NCBI GenBank assembly: GCA_010093685.1
Contig: MU006223.1
Coordinates: forward strand, 764,228 to 828,227
From: Ophiobolus disseminans
Taxonomy: Eukaryota; Ascomycota; Dothideomycetes; Pleosporales; Phaeosphaeriaceae
DNA length: 64,000 nt
Direction: 5' to 3'
The position numbers and the translations under genes were made by a program. The notes under the pieces are model-generated. The model worked only from the letters and a program-made list of their open reading frames with translations. It made no database searches and was not told the DNA's origin. Shown one piece after another: positions 1-11,409 of this stretch (positions within the stretch are counted from its first letter, which is position 1; each line of letters begins with the position of its first letter).

Positions 1-1128
1 CGCCATCACCATTGCCGTTGGTGCTACCGTTGGCTTCATCAGGTCGGCCAGCGAACTTGGGTCCGATCTGACCTTCGCTACGAAGGTAGTCGAAGAGGCG
101 GCGCAGCTCGTCGTAGCCAGCCTCGTCGGGGCGGAAGTTGTAGAAGCCGGTCAGTTTGTCGAGCGGCGGGATCGTGCAACGGTAGTAGCTAGGGATACTG
201 TACTTAGGGTGGCGGATGAGGAAAGTGAAGTGGTAGGTTTTGAGCAGGTCAGAGGGGATGACAGTTGGGTTGTTCGGCTCGCCTCGGGTGTCGTATGGGT
301 ATGGTGGCCCATTTGATTTCCGAGTCTGGACAGGCGAGAGCTGTGTGGTGTCTGTTCCAACGCCACGGCGGTAGTTGGCCAGAGAAGGGGCTACAGTTGC
401 GGGCTTGCCGTTGGGTGGTACCCAGTATTGTGCCATGTCTTTGATGAAAGCACGTTTGCCCTGTAAAGTGTGAGTTCATACTCTCCAATGTTTCGAGTAT
501 TTCGTCTGAGTCGAGCAAAGTAGAATCATAGCTGTTACACCCGGTCACGATCATGTGCGAGCTACCAAGGGATGCGACGCAAGGATGCTCGACGATCTCG
601 ATCTGGATCGTATCGCAGATGCAACGAGAACTTTTGCGCAAAATTAATGTGTCGAATAGCAATGCTACCCACTTGCGCGATGGAGCCACAGATAAACGTC
701 AACCGTGGGGGAGGTGCACGCGACAGAGTGTCGCCAATGAGAGAACGGGGCAGTCGGAGACTGATGATTGGCCACTCTCAGCGTAGCAGAATGTAACAGC
801 AAAAATTAGAGAAGTCTTTGCACGAACCTCTGAGTTTTCTCTAGCGATCATGTCGAATATGGTCCGGTAGGTGCTTTCTGAGTAGCCGCTCTCTTTCCTA
901 GCTTCTGGGTCATTCTCGTAACGCTCGGCAATACGCTCAGGGCCGAAGTAGTAGGCATCGCCGAAGGGCTCGTGTACGCATTGGAGCGTTTTGTGTCGTG
1001 TCATGAAGACCTTGAGCTTGTCAGCTTCTCGCCATCCATCAATGGCAATGTGGTGGTGTTCGTACCCGTTCGAAGGCCGTCGAGCAGGCCCTCGGATGAG
1101 TAGCCACGAAGATGGGCTTTTGCGACAT
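1..1128 (-). CDS. Sulfotransferase-like P-loop protein, 5' part (runs off left edge)
   Basis: Three exons are assembled: 1066-1128, 828-1010 and 1-460 (partial). The start at 1128 opens with MSQKPIFVATHPRACSTAF, a PAPS/phosphate-loop-like motif (HPRACSTAFER) typical of sulfotransferase-fold P-loop proteins of fungi. Exon 2 carries HEPFGDAYYFGPERIAERY, and exon 3 carries FIKDMAQYW, then LIRHPKYSIPSYYRC (the usual RxP sulfotransferase strand-loop) and a DEAGYDELRRLFDYL helix. Intron 1 (1011-1065) has a CTGAC branch site, and phases close at both joins. Intron 2 (461-827, 367 nt) is unusually long for this window, so an extra exon there cannot be excluded. The substrate is unknown. The family call is from motif memory, and the C-terminus is missing. 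Confidence 0.72.
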
Positions 1129-3326
1129 GATGTCGTCGTATGTGCGATGAATTCTACTATCGAAGGATCTTTGTTCCAAGTATCCTGGCGGAAGTGTTGG
1201 AGAAAGGGGGAGATGGCTCTGGTGTTTCTCAAACCAAGCGCGCAAGTGCTCTTTAAAAACACTGGGCCCAGCGCAAATATTTATAGCAACTCAGGACCGA
1301 ACACCAGACGGCTGGTCCACAATTCCTGTTGGGATCTCCCGAAATGCGATTTCACATTCGCTGCTAGTAGCGGACCTAGAACGGCGTTGAAAGGTTGGCA
1401 CCGCTGCTACGCGGCAACACCAGACAGACCAAGCGAACGTGGCGCGTGGGAGTCGCGATTGCCCGCCTGGGCGCACTTATTGCCGTGCGCCTGAACAAGT
1501 GGGATACACTGCAGTCGCTGTCCCTCATCTTCCTGAAGCGTAGCCACACCACTTGGGACGATTCGCCCTATGATGTCACGGCAATCGGCAAGGACCCTTT
1601 AGTGGGACGCTAGCTCTTTGCGTCTGCCGCTTGCGATTGCCCGACGGAACATCGCACGCTAATACCTTTCATCCTCAAAACCTCGTTCGCCTCTCACCGT
1701 TTGGCACGGTATATTCGCGCAATCTGGACTCTGACATGCATCAGCCGACTGATCTTGGAAAGCACGACATCGTGTGGCTCAGTTGCGACGTGGAAAGTGA
1801 GGCGAGTACGATACCACGACGCAGAAAGGACGGAATGTTTTTGCATTGGTGGATTCAGGAACCCCCAACCTCGGCGGTACCTCTATACAATCTGCGAAAT
1901 AATCTACATGTATTGTGGTGTTAGGAAACTACAAGATGTGAAGAATCCGCATTCAAGATGATCTACGATAGGTGAACTGCTGTGGCTGTTACCCACTGTG
2001 GAATGCGAAAAGAATCGAGGAAGCAGCACCTAGATACCCATCTGAGCTCATGAGGCAGCCGAAATCGACCTGTCCACGACCTGGTCTTAATAGGTAGAAG
2101 GAACAAGCGCCGAACAGGTCAACCAAGTGGAAGGCAGATCGAAGTACTCTATTCCTCTGATCACAACACCGTTCCAAGGCCACCCTAACTAGTCGAATCG
2201 TTGTGAGGAAAGAGTTGTCACCTAGAGCACATCGGCGTTCATGGCAAAGAGGTGCAAATATCATTGACGCGGGAAACCTGCGGACGAAGACGTGATACGT
2301 GACTTGCTGATGGGTGTCGCTCGCTATACGCAATGGATCTTCTCAATACCATGCAAAGGGGTGTGAAACTGTTACTGCTGTCTGCGCTGACCACAGCATT
2401 ACGCATTTAGTAAAGCAAGTGTAGGACGTTGGAGAAATGCTGGTACATTTTGGTTACGTGAATAAATGTCTTCCCAAGACATGGACATTATCTTTGCCTG
2501 CAGACTCTATGTCCGAAGTGCTACTCCCTTAAAGTCGCCGAAAGATTCTTAAACATCAAGTCAGACCAACCAACCGATATCTCCTTTCTCTGTCGAATCA
2601 TCTGGCAACTGTCTCACATACGTCTAGACGTCTCTTGCAACACGGCAATCATGACCCAGTATTCGGCTTGCTGTACCACAAGTCGAACGCTTAAGGTCAT
2701 TTCAACTGGAACTGCTGCTTCTGTTGGAGTGCCTATATGTTATATCTAGACGATGTTGACACAGTTCCTCTTGGCGTGAGCGTGTGGTACATTTAGTTCC
2801 TCCCTAGTTACTTCCGCATTGTGTTCGGACAGCACTTTCTTTCTCACTGTACCTTCACATTCACCCACATCTTATTCCGGCTAGCGTCACGCAAAAGTGC
2901 GGTTGGTGTGAATAGATGCAACTTGCCCGATCATCACACCGACAGGGAATGCCTTTCGTCACTTGAAGTATAGCAACGAAGATTCACTTTGTCCCCCTTG
3001 CGAACGCTCGTGCGATTTGATCACCGTGCACGTTTCCTTCCCCCCCTCTCCCCTCTCCATACATATACCCAAGGCCTTCTCTAGATCCTGCTCACCACAC
3101 AGTTTCTCTCGACTCTACTTGCAACCGCTCTCAACAGTTCGATCCTGCAACTGCAACAAAGCCAAACAAAACCGAAGCTTCTTACCAGCGACTCTCTGAG
3201 CTTGTCGACGTTGAACGTACGGCTCACCAACATTCTTCGCACCTCAACTCGGAACTGACTCCTTCACAGGTTTACAACCAGATCCCTTACAACACCACGC
3301 CATCAGTCACACCAGTAACGAAAACC
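1129..3326. other. Intergenic region, about 2.2 kb
   Basis: I see no convincing gene. Short open frames (for example minus 1989-2333) lack recognisable motifs. A pyrimidine-rich, C-run tract at about 3030-3130, with repeated CTCTCC units, lies just upstream of the gene starting at 3327 and looks like a fungal core promoter and leader. A short frame at 2333-2410 begins like a signal peptide but stops after 25 codons. Confidence 0.5.
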
Positions 3327-5873
3327 ATGTCTCCCACTACCACCTCATTTTCCGTTCTCGGCTCTTCGGCCGTCAACACCATCAAGAACAAGGCCGCCAC
3401 TCACGACAAGGCTGTCAAAACCAACAACGTCAGCGTGGTCGCTAACAACATCAATGCCACCACTACGAACCCTATCCTGATGACCAAGACTGCGAAAGAG
3501 AAGGCTCGGAAGCTCGCTAAAGCTGAGAATGCGGCCAAGGAGCAGGACATGTTGCGGCGCAATACGGCAAAGGCAAAGGCGGCAGTCCAGGACGATACGT
3601 CTTCGACCACTTCATCTGCCAAAAGCAAGAAGAAGCGCGGTCGTGATCAGAAATCTGGATCTCTTTCTCCTCAGACTCCTTTTGTTGTTCATACCGATAC
3701 CACTATCGCTGCATCTATAGCTTCCGCTTCTTCCGAAGTTGAGGTCGATCCGACTGAAGGTCTCTTGCCAGCTTCTGCTGAAGTCAAGACTGGCGATGCC
3801 ACTTCAGCACCTTCAGCCGAGTCTGTTTCTTGTTCCTCGAATCCTGGCGAGGACGCCAAGCCCGCCACCAATCTTGCCAGCGACGTCGATGGGTGCGACT
3901 CATCAATTGAACCTAGTGTATCCCGACAGGCTCAGAAGACCAAGGAGTCGCTCGCGAAGAAAAAGAAGGGTGCCGCGATACTGCTTGGAGGTGAGAAGAA
4001 GAAGAGTGCACATCATGGCAAGGCGAAGGATATCGTCGATCTCAACGACAAACTTGCCGACGCCATCCCCAACTGTCCTCCTGGTGGTATGTCATTGGAC
4101 GACATCCTCAAGGCGCGCGCCAAGATTGGTGCGACGAAGCCTCTCTCTTTGACCAAGACCAATCATGCCACCGAGAAACTTATTGAGTGCGCTTCTGCCA
4201 ACCTTGAGCTCCATTCCGGCGATGAGGAAAAGTTTGGCGTCAATGGCGAGGCTGATACATCTGCTACATCTTCAGATGGGAGCACAACAGAGGATTCTAT
4301 TGACATCGGTACAACTTCCCGGGATGCAATTCCTCTTGGTGCCGAGCAGACATTCCCGACTTCCCCGGAGGTTGTAAAGGAGGCTATCCTTTCTCCTGTG
4401 GAGGATGTCATGACTGGCACCATCACAGAGTCTGAGCCGGTCGAAGATACATCCGAAGAATTTGTTGTTTTGCCATCTGATGAGCAGTTCAACGACAAAG
4501 AGACTCCCGTCGCTCCTCCGGCACCTACTGAGGCCGTCTCCGGGTCTGTTGTTCAACAAGACCAGGCTGTGGTTGCAGGTGAAGACGTCGCGTTGAAGAT
4601 TGCTGAGGCTCTTGGCGATGCCTTGATTCCTCAAGATGCCACTGAGGAGCTCGAGCTTGCGATCACTGCTAAGCAGTCAGACACCAACGAGCAGCAAGCA
4701 GATCCTGAGACCTTGCCCGTCGCCGAGGAGGAGGCACTTATTCCAGATGATGTTGGCACCACCACTGAGCCTCACGTGGTTGTTAAGATTCATGCGTCCA
4801 TCGAGACTTCTACCACCCAACAGCCTCCGTCAGCCACTGAAGTCGCCAAGGTCGCTTATGTGGCTTCCGTCCTTGCGATGCCCAACGGCACGGGTCAAGC
4901 CGCTGCCGAGCGCAAGCTGCATGAGGAGCTTGTGGCGTTGCATGTTGCTCCTCATATTGAGCCACCATCGCCTAAGCAGAACAAGCAGCCAAAGAAGTTC
5001 AAACAGGCGCTGAAGATCGTGGACGCGGTTGCTACTCCTGCTGAGAAGATTCCTGAGGACGCTTTTGTGGCTAGCTTCCTTGCGCGGCCCAATGGCACGG
5101 GTCAGCACTTGGTGGAGCGCAAGATGAACGAGAATCTTGTCGTTTTGCATGTCGCTGCTTACGTCGAACCACCGTCTCCCAAGCACAACAAGCAGCCGAA
5201 GAAGTCTAAGAAGGCGCAGAAGATGGCAGATGTTGTGGTCACTCTTGCGGAATCTGAGGATGAGGCTTCCACCCCCAGCGAGTTCTTGATCGAGACACCT
5301 CCAGCATGTAGTGAGGAGTCACCTAATGCGGGCGGCTCTATCGTTAATGAACCCGTCATCGACGAGCCCGCCATTGACGAGACTCTGGTCGTGGAAGAGA
5401 CTACAGAGGCTCCCAATACTACCACACTGAATTTTAGGCACCGATCTCGTCGCGACTCCGCTCCCAAAATCGCCACCTCTTTCATGGAGCGCGAGGCCCA
5501 CCTGGCACGCAACACCTTCCTCGGCATCATCTCCTTGGAGGCTTTTGCCAATGCGCTGCCCTTCGACGAGTCAGACGGCACCATCACAAAAGCTGACATC
5601 TGCGAGACATTTGCTGCACTCTCTGCGAGTGAGTTCGCTGCCATGCAAGGCCGTTCTCAAAACACCGTCTACACGAATTTCGACATGCCTGCCCAACGCA
5701 AGATCAAATTAGGCAAGACATCACTATATGCCTTCTTGCGCACTATCACCTTCGGTGACGACGATGTCGCTCAACTCAAGGGCGCCATGCAGGCCTTCAG
5801 GAAGGCTGCAGAGAGCTCGGACGCGCCTTCGGATAAGCTGAAGTTGGTGCTGGCGTTCGAGCTGGAGGAGTAG
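3327..5873 (+). CDS. Large Ser/Thr/Glu-rich low-complexity protein with two 69-residue repeats
   Basis: Single-exon frame of 848 codons starting at AACCATGTC, a good fungal start context, and the first ATG after a pyrimidine-rich leader. The N-terminus (about 1-100) is Lys/Ala-rich and basic. Residues 110-500 are acidic and Ser/Thr/Pro/Glu-rich and probably disordered. Two tandem copies of a module of about 69 residues start near 509 and 578. Each has an ARPNGTGQ/AMPNGTGQ core, an ERK-x-x-E helix, an EPPSPK-x-NKQPKK basic stretch and a KIVDAV/KMADVV tail. The C-terminal 150 residues are more ordered, with helices around SFMEREAHLARNTFLG and KTSLYAFLRTITF. No signal peptide or membrane segment is visible. 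I do not recognise the family; nuclear or scaffold roles would be guesses. Confidence 0.8.
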   Translation: MSPTTTSFSVLGSSAVNTIKNKAATHDKAVKTNNVSVVANNINATTTNPILMTKTAKEKARKLAKAENAAKEQDMLRRNTAKAKAAVQDDTSSTTSSAKSKKKRGRDQKSGSLSPQTPFVVHTDTTIAASIASASSEVEVDPTEGLLPASAEVKTGDATSAPSAESVSCSSNPGEDAKPATNLASDVDGCDSSIEPSVSRQAQKTKESLAKKKKGAAILLGGEKKKSAHHGKAKDIVDLNDKLADAIPNCPPGGMSLDDILKARAKIGATKPLSLTKTNHATEKLIECASANLELHSGDEEKFGVNGEADTSATSSDGSTTEDSIDIGTTSRDAIPLGAEQTFPTSPEVVKEAILSPVEDVMTGTITESEPVEDTSEEFVVLPSDEQFNDKETPVAPPAPTEAVSGSVVQQDQAVVAGEDVALKIAEALGDALIPQDATEELELAITAKQSDTNEQQADPETLPVAEEEALIPDDVGTTTEPHVVVKIHASIETSTTQQPPSATEVAKVAYVASVLAMPNGTGQAAAERKLHEELVALHVAPHIEPPSPKQNKQPKKFKQALKIVDAVATPAEKIPEDAFVASFLARPNGTGQHLVERKMNENLVVLHVAAYVEPPSPKHNKQPKKSKKAQKMADVVVTLAESEDEASTPSEFLIETPPACSEESPNAGGSIVNEPVIDEPAIDETLVVEETTEAPNTTTLNFRHRSRRDSAPKIATSFMEREAHLARNTFLGIISLEAFANALPFDESDGTITKADICETFAALSASEFAAMQGRSQNTVYTNFDMPAQRKIKLGKTSLYAFLRTITFGDDDVAQLKGAMQAFRKAAESSDAPSDKLKLVLAFELEE
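4852..5265 (+). repeat. Tandem 207-bp in-frame repeat (2 copies)
   Basis: The codons of the PNGTGQ motif recur 207 bp apart (around 4881 and 5088), giving two copies of a 69-residue unit inside the gene at 3327-5873. Protein identity is clearly higher in the motif blocks than between them, so this is an old internal duplication. Confidence 0.75.
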
Positions 5874-6893
5874 AAATCTCGGAGTCTGGTGTTAGGAGTT
5901 TGCGGCAGACTTTCGCCTGCATAATGGGAGGGCATAGTCATCAGGAGTTTACGGTATGGGTTTCATGCTCTTTCCTTCCTTTCGAATGCTCCGGGATGAG
6001 GCAGCACTTTCGCCACATACACCACTTTCTTGATTATAGCGGGTTCTTGTATCGCATCAGTTTGAAGCCTTGATCTCGCCTTTTGGTTTGAGATTAGGCA
6101 TTCTGTAGATACGGTTGAACTTGTAACCACGTGGCGGATATCACATGACATCCTATTGTAGCAGGCGCTGCCCTGTGGGCAAGTGCACTTACCTCTGAGC
6201 CGAGAGCTCCTGTACCAGAACATGACAGAACACAACAACAGATAGCAATACAATTGTTGATCACAGCCTCCACCCGACACTGCTCACGCAGTTACAGAAC
6301 TAGCTTAATACTGTAGAAGTTGGTGGTGTGGTGGAGGTGTCCTTCATAGGCTGAGGAATCATGGAGATGCGTCATGGATTCAAGAAAAGTATACCAAAAA
6401 ATATTCGTAAAACTCTGAAGCTGTCCTCTTGGAGTATTCGTAAGATTCAACTGTAATATTCCGCCTCAACTAATGCCTAATATGTGAAGTCGTCAAAACT
6501 GCCACACAGCCATATGGATCGCACACGTCCTTACTTCCTTTCCTGTTTCCTCAAAGTAACCAAGCCACATACAGGTAAACATTAATTCGGGATTTTGCAT
6601 CCTCAGCTAATGTGCAGCGACTCCGCCTAAGGATGCGTTGAGGACATCCAGTCCACGGTACAATCCAAGACCGCCTTGGGCTCCCACCCAAATACAATAC
6701 ATCACCCCTCATTCGAAATTTGAGCGCCTAATCAGACGCACTTTTATCTCAGATGAAGGACATCTTTTCAGACACAATCTTTTGTCCGAAAGGAAGACCT
6801 CTAGTCCGCGCATCTCACCACATGCTGTAAGTGAATTCGCACTGCATTACTGACTCTCCCTAATATCTAAGAAGCACCCCACAGTCATTCGCA
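5874..6893. other. Intergenic region, about 1 kb
   Basis: AT-richer spacer between two plus-strand genes. Short frames on both strands have no motif support, and one lacks an ATG. Nothing else seen. Confidence 0.5.
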
Positions 6894-7331
6894 ATGACTA
6901 CTGAAATCTACCTCCCCATGCCGCCGCCCACTGAAGCCAAGCAGACACAATACATCGTGTCCGAGAAAGCACCCGCGACCAAACAAACACCCAGACTCGG
7001 TCCCACAACCACATGTCAATTCGCGCACACGTCCATAGAAGTGTGGAGAAAACTAGACTATTGGAGGTGTTCATGCCATTGTTGCCCTGTCCACCATCAA
7101 GATTCGCAGCGCCTCAAATACGTCATCCTAGTTTTGACAGCGTTGGGCGTCATTATATCATCGATGGTGGCCTTTGTGGTCCTTCCCAACTCCAGTATCG
7201 CGAGGCTGGCATGGGCCGCGACAATTCTCCTGTTGGTGTGGTTGCTTCGACGTTGGGTAATCGCGCCGAAGAAGTTCAAGATCGAGCAGTATGGTGAGAA
7301 TGAGGAGGTGGGATCGAGCAAGATGGTGTGA
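6894..7331 (+). CDS. Small two-helix membrane protein, Cys/His cluster before the membrane
   Basis: Single-exon frame of 145 residues from ATG 6894. The N-terminal 50 residues are Pro/Thr-rich and polar. A Cys/His cluster (RCSCHCCPVHH, residues 58-68) precedes two hydrophobic segments at about 76-97 and 104-119, joined by a short PNSS turn, followed by a basic stretch (APKKFKIEQYG) and an acidic tail. The pattern suggests a small integral membrane protein with both ends on the same side; the cysteine cluster could be palmitoylated (inference). No family recognised. It ends 252 bp before the 3' end of the convergent MFS gene. Confidence 0.55.
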   Translation: MTTEIYLPMPPPTEAKQTQYIVSEKAPATKQTPRLGPTTTCQFAHTSIEVWRKLDYWRCSCHCCPVHHQDSQRLKYVILVLTALGVIISSMVAFVVLPNSSIARLAWAATILLLVWLLRRWVIAPKKFKIEQYGENEEVGSSKMV

Positions 7332-7582
7332 TCGTGTTGGGATGCAAGTGGTAGCTTGGGTGTGAGAAAGGCGTGTTGGTGACAATGCTGGAGTGTGATT
7401 TGATTGTCGCGCACGCTGCTAAGTGTAATGAAGTCTTCGTTTCTACTCGGCTTCATCTCACATGTTGGGATAATGACATAAATTTATATATTCATTGCAA
7501 AGCTCTTCACCTCATACTTGAATGTAGCAATGTTCGGGCGCTATCATCCGCTGACCTTCGCACAACTCGTAATTCCCAAACC

Positions 7583-9492
7583 CTACACTTTGTGCTCCAC
7601 CCTCTGGTCATGCGTATCCACACCACCCGACTTCTCCATCTCGACCGTCGCAGCCTTCTCGCCTTCATTGTCCAGTACCTCAGACATACCTCCGGTTCCC
7701 CGAGTGAGTTGAGCGCCCTTGCGGCCAATGAGGTGCCAAGGCAAATTGAACATCTCATCCATGGACTCCAGCGACTTTCCAGATGTCTCGGGAAGGAAGA
7801 AATACACCCATACGAGGCCGATGGCGGTGACGCAGCTGAAGAACATCATGGTGCCGCCAGTAGTCATGCCGATGAACATGAGAGGTACGGCCTTGGAATT
7901 TCCGTATTGGTTGACGAAATGGAAAGTCATGGCAATCGAGCCACCCAATGCACGGAGTCGGAGAGGGTAGATCTCGGAGTTGATCAGGTACTGGACACTG
8001 TTCCAACCCAATGCCCAACCGAAACCGCTGAAGTAGATCATGACGATGGCACCCATAGCTGCGTGCTTCTGGCTCGAGGTCTGAGGAATCGATTTGTCGC
8101 TGATTTTGTTGTCGATGAGAAGGAACAGGGCCATGTACAGCATCGATACGAACTGAAGCGTGATGCCGGTGGCTAGAGAGCGTTTGCGACCAATGAAATC
8201 GATCAAGAAGAAAGCGCAAATCATGCTACTAACGAATTTGACAACACCGAAGATAGCGGTGGCAAATAGCTTTTCGTGCTGGCCTGTCGTGCCCATCATG
8301 GCAAAGTATTGCGGACTAAAGATGGGGGTACAAAGTCAGCAAGTGTATAATACATTGTAGGTAGGTACTTGGCTGAAGGCATATAAGAGGTGTACTTACG
8401 CGTAAATCGTGATCGAATTCGCTCCTGACCATTGAGACAGCAGCTGCGAGAACACACTCAGTTGCAAGCGGTAGAGGTTGGCCTTGCTCGAGAAGAGCTC
8501 GCGGATCGGACCGAGCCAAGATGTACCCATAGTGGCCTCACGCTCGCGGTTGAGCTGATCGTTGATATCGATAATCTCGGACGTGACGTAAGGATGATCG
8601 CCGGGCAACTGACGGAGACGGGTGAGGTTCTCGAGCGCTTCTTCGTGGCGACCAACTTTGATCAACCAGCGAGGGCTCTCCTTGCTGAAGATTGAAAGTA
8701 TGAAGATGACACCCGCGAACATCAGATGCATGCTGTTGGGCACGAGCCACTGCGCATCTGTTTTGGGAGAGATATGAATCGAGGAGCCCCATGACGCGAA
8801 GTACGCAAGCATTATGCCACTAGGTGAGTTATTAGGACCTGCTTTTCGCGCAATATCGGAAGTGAGCTCACATGTAGACAGATCCCGCAAATGCACAGAC
8901 ACAGAGACCACGAATAGCACGTGGAGCAGTCTCTGCAAGATATGTCGGTGCCACAACAGTCGTCTGACCAATTCCAACACCAGCGATGACTGATGAGCGA
9001 TTAGTATGTTGATAGGGCATGCTGCATATCATAGAAATACTCACAACGACCAACGTAGACCATGCCAATGCTACCAGTGGCAGATGATGCAAGAAAGATA
9101 GAGATGCCAATGACCCATACCAGGCAAAGTTGTCGCGTGGCCCACAAGCGACCAATCTTGTCGGTGAGAAAGAACGCGATGCCTGCCCCTAAGATGGAGC
9201 CCATTTGCACCATGGAAGTGATGTTTGAAAGCAGTTCAGCTACTTCGTGTTCCGACTTTTGCGGGTCATCGAGTCCAAACTTCTTCCTGAACGGTTCTAG
9301 CTCAGCCGTCGTACCGATGAGACCTTCGTCAATGCCTCGAGCAGCACCCATGAGGCCGAAAACTGCTCTTTGTTAGCCAAACTAGCATGCGAAACCATAG
9401 GAACAGCTCTTACCAAAGACACCAAACCATAGGCGCCAGTTTAACGACTCCTTGGGAGTGTCTTTCAAGTTCTCTCTCCATGGATTCCACAT
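7583..9492 (-). CDS. MFS sugar porter, quinate-permease-like
   Basis: Five exons (9414-9492, 9045-9365, 8872-8989, 8400-8819, 7583-8315) join in phase to 556 residues, the usual size for fungal quinate/hexose porters. The first true in-frame ATG is 9492; the frame extends upstream only through a TTG. Visible family marks are NWRLWFGVFG at the first helix, the loop FFLTDKIGRLWATRQ, the helix RFIAGVGIGQTTVVAPTYLAE followed by APRAIRGLC, and the C-terminal PETSGKSLESMDE. The GVGIGQTTVVAPTYLAE block resembles QutD/Qa-y-type quinate permeases more than glucose carriers (family knowledge). Twelve membrane segments are expected in the plasma membrane. It is the outermost gene of the minus-strand metabolic block. 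The exact substrate cannot be read from sequence. Confidence 0.85.
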
Positions 9493-10314
9493 ATTGGACG
9501 CTTTGTGTCGCTTGTGTGTTTCGTTGGTTGCGATCGACGTTTGTAGCGCTGTCAGTAAAGACAATGTAGGCTCTGAGGTCTGAATGAGAGCGGGGGAAGA
9601 CCTTTTATGTGGTTGTGTACCCCGGACGTGGGGTATGCCATGCGGAGATGCTCAGACGGAACGATCACGCAGCACTTGCGCTCATCACCCAACTCCAACC
9701 CCGGAACGACCGATGCGTGATGGTCCATCGCCGCCCACTTCAAAGACCGACCTGCGATTCATGCACACTTTTCGCGTCGACAAATCGTAGCAAGCCCTTT
9801 TTGGAAGCCGTTATAGCTGCCCCGTCTTTTCCTGGTTCGCTATGCTTAACAGAGTAGGCTGCTGATCAAAGGCCGAATTACGACTGGGTGTGTGCGCCAT
9901 CGTAGGACTGCACGACCACGAAATGCAGCGATGTTACATGCCCAGGACGCGGCGTGGCGCTTCGAGTGCTTGGGCGGGGCAAAGCTTCCTTGTCGGTGCA
10001 TGTTGGTGGAGCTTAGCACCGGTGCTATCTGACGAGTTAAAAACGGTCGCATTCGGATTTCAAGCCGTTCATGACACCCCGCATGGAAACTCGGACCCCA
10101 GACTCGGCACTTATTCATAAATCCATCCAAACACAGCTTTTTCCGACAACTGGGGTGGACATCCGAGGATGAGCCGCCGTTGAAATTGTTTATCATTGGT
10201 CCGCGCTAAGTGGAGAAGTAGCATCGTTCCCGACCGCGTCCCCGTCTCGAGGTCCACTTATCAGTCGATACAAATCCGAACAGGCTAGAATTCATCAACT
10301 AAAATGAGGAGAAG
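9493..10314. other. Intergenic region, about 0.8 kb
   Basis: Spacer between the MFS start and the 3' end of the Ldh2-family gene. One minus-strand frame (9846-10196) is open but carries no motif. Nothing firm seen; it should hold the permease promoter. Confidence 0.5.
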
Positions 10315-11409
10315 CTATAGTCGAGACTTCCGGGGCGGAGGCGAAGCACTAATGGATGCGGCTCCTACACGTTCAGCCTCCAGATTCAGCGCTTGGACTT
10401 CGGCATCCACAAGTGGTATCCCATCCCTCAAGCGTTTCTCCTTCGTTAGGTTTTCAATTTCGCCTGGAAAGTAAATGCGATCCACACCTGCCATCTTGTC
10501 GGAGCCGACAACGCGGTGATACAAGTAGTCCATGCGCGCTTTGAACTCATCGACAGCCATGAAGAGGTCCGGCTTAATTGCGACGAGGAAATGGCCCACA
10601 TCTGCTGGTTTCGAAGGATCGTAGGGATTGGTGACATGCCCAGCAAATGCACTACCAGACAAGACCCCAGAAAATACATCCATCATGATAGCGATTGCGG
10701 AACCCTTGGGCCCACCCATCGGAAGCATGACACCTGTCAGTGCCTTGGCTGGATCATCTGTTCGCTGGCCGTCTTTGTCGAGTGCCCAGTCCTCGGGAAT
10801 TTTCTCTCCTCTTCGAAGAGCTTTGTAAATCTTTCCGCGCGCGGCAACAGATGGTGCCATGTCCACGATAAATGACCGGCCCTTTTCTCCACCTGGGGCT
10901 CCACACGCGATGGGCGACACACCCATGAGCTTTGACTTCCCACCCCACACTGGTAATGCGGGTGAGGAGTTGGTGAACACCAAGCTCATCATACCCGCAT
11001 CAAGAGCCTGCTGGACCACCCAAGCTGACATTCCGAAGTGATTGGAATGCTTGACTGATACGAGGCCAATTCCAATATTGTTTGCCATGTCGATTGCTGC
11101 AGCCATACCTCTGCTTGCTGCGAGGAATCCGAACCCGTTGTGACCGTCGACCTGTGCTACAGCGGGTGTGATCTGGCGTATAGTTGGTGAGGCATCCGCA
11201 CTTAGTACGCCCTCCCTTATGCGGGCCATGTACGAAGGTATCCTGTTCATGCCATGAGTGTCCACGCCTCGTAAGTCGGCGTCAACCAGGCATCTAGCAA
11301 CGATGGTTGCATTGCCTTCAGGGACTCCATTGCCGATAAGGATTTTCTCCACAAAACTTCTTGCATCGGGTGCGCTGATATGGTGCATCTGCTGTAGACT
11401 GGCGGACAT
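10315..11409 (-). CDS. Malate/L-lactate dehydrogenase family (Ldh2/YlbC) oxidoreductase
   Basis: Intronless frame of 364 residues, the normal length for this NAD(P)-dependent family, which includes malate, L-sulfolactate, ureidoglycolate and Delta1-piperideine-2-carboxylate reductases. Visible marks are RGVDTHG (47-53), the conserved HSNHFGMSAW block (121-130), FTNSSPALPVWGG, then SPIACGAPG, MAPSVAARGKI and the late GPKGSAIAIMMDVFSGVLSG stretch. No signal peptide or classic Rossmann GxGxxG is present, as expected, because the family has its own fold. The C-terminal tail SASPPPRKSRL ends in SRL, a canonical PTS1 tripeptide, which suggests peroxisomal import (inference). With transporters on both sides it probably oxidises or reduces an imported 2-hydroxy/2-oxo acid. 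The substrate is not determined. Confidence 0.9.
   Translation of the reverse strand: MSASLQQMHHISAPDARSFVEKILIGNGVPEGNATIVARCLVDADLRGVDTHGMNRIPSYMARIREGVLSADASPTIRQITPAVAQVDGHNGFGFLAASRGMAAAIDMANNIGIGLVSVKHSNHFGMSAWVVQQALDAGMMSLVFTNSSPALPVWGGKSKLMGVSPIACGAPGGEKGRSFIVDMAPSVAARGKIYKALRRGEKIPEDWALDKDGQRTDDPAKALTGVMLPMGGPKGSAIAIMMDVFSGVLSGSAFAGHVTNPYDPSKPADVGHFLVAIKPDLFMAVDEFKARMDYLYHRVVGSDKMAGVDRIYFPGEIENLTKEKRLRDGIPLVDAEVQALNLEAERVGAASISASPPPRKSRL

Noticed and set aside
9492..9564. Longer N-terminus for the quinate-permease-like MFS
   Set aside because: The upstream in-frame start codon at 9564 is TTG; the first ATG is at 9492.
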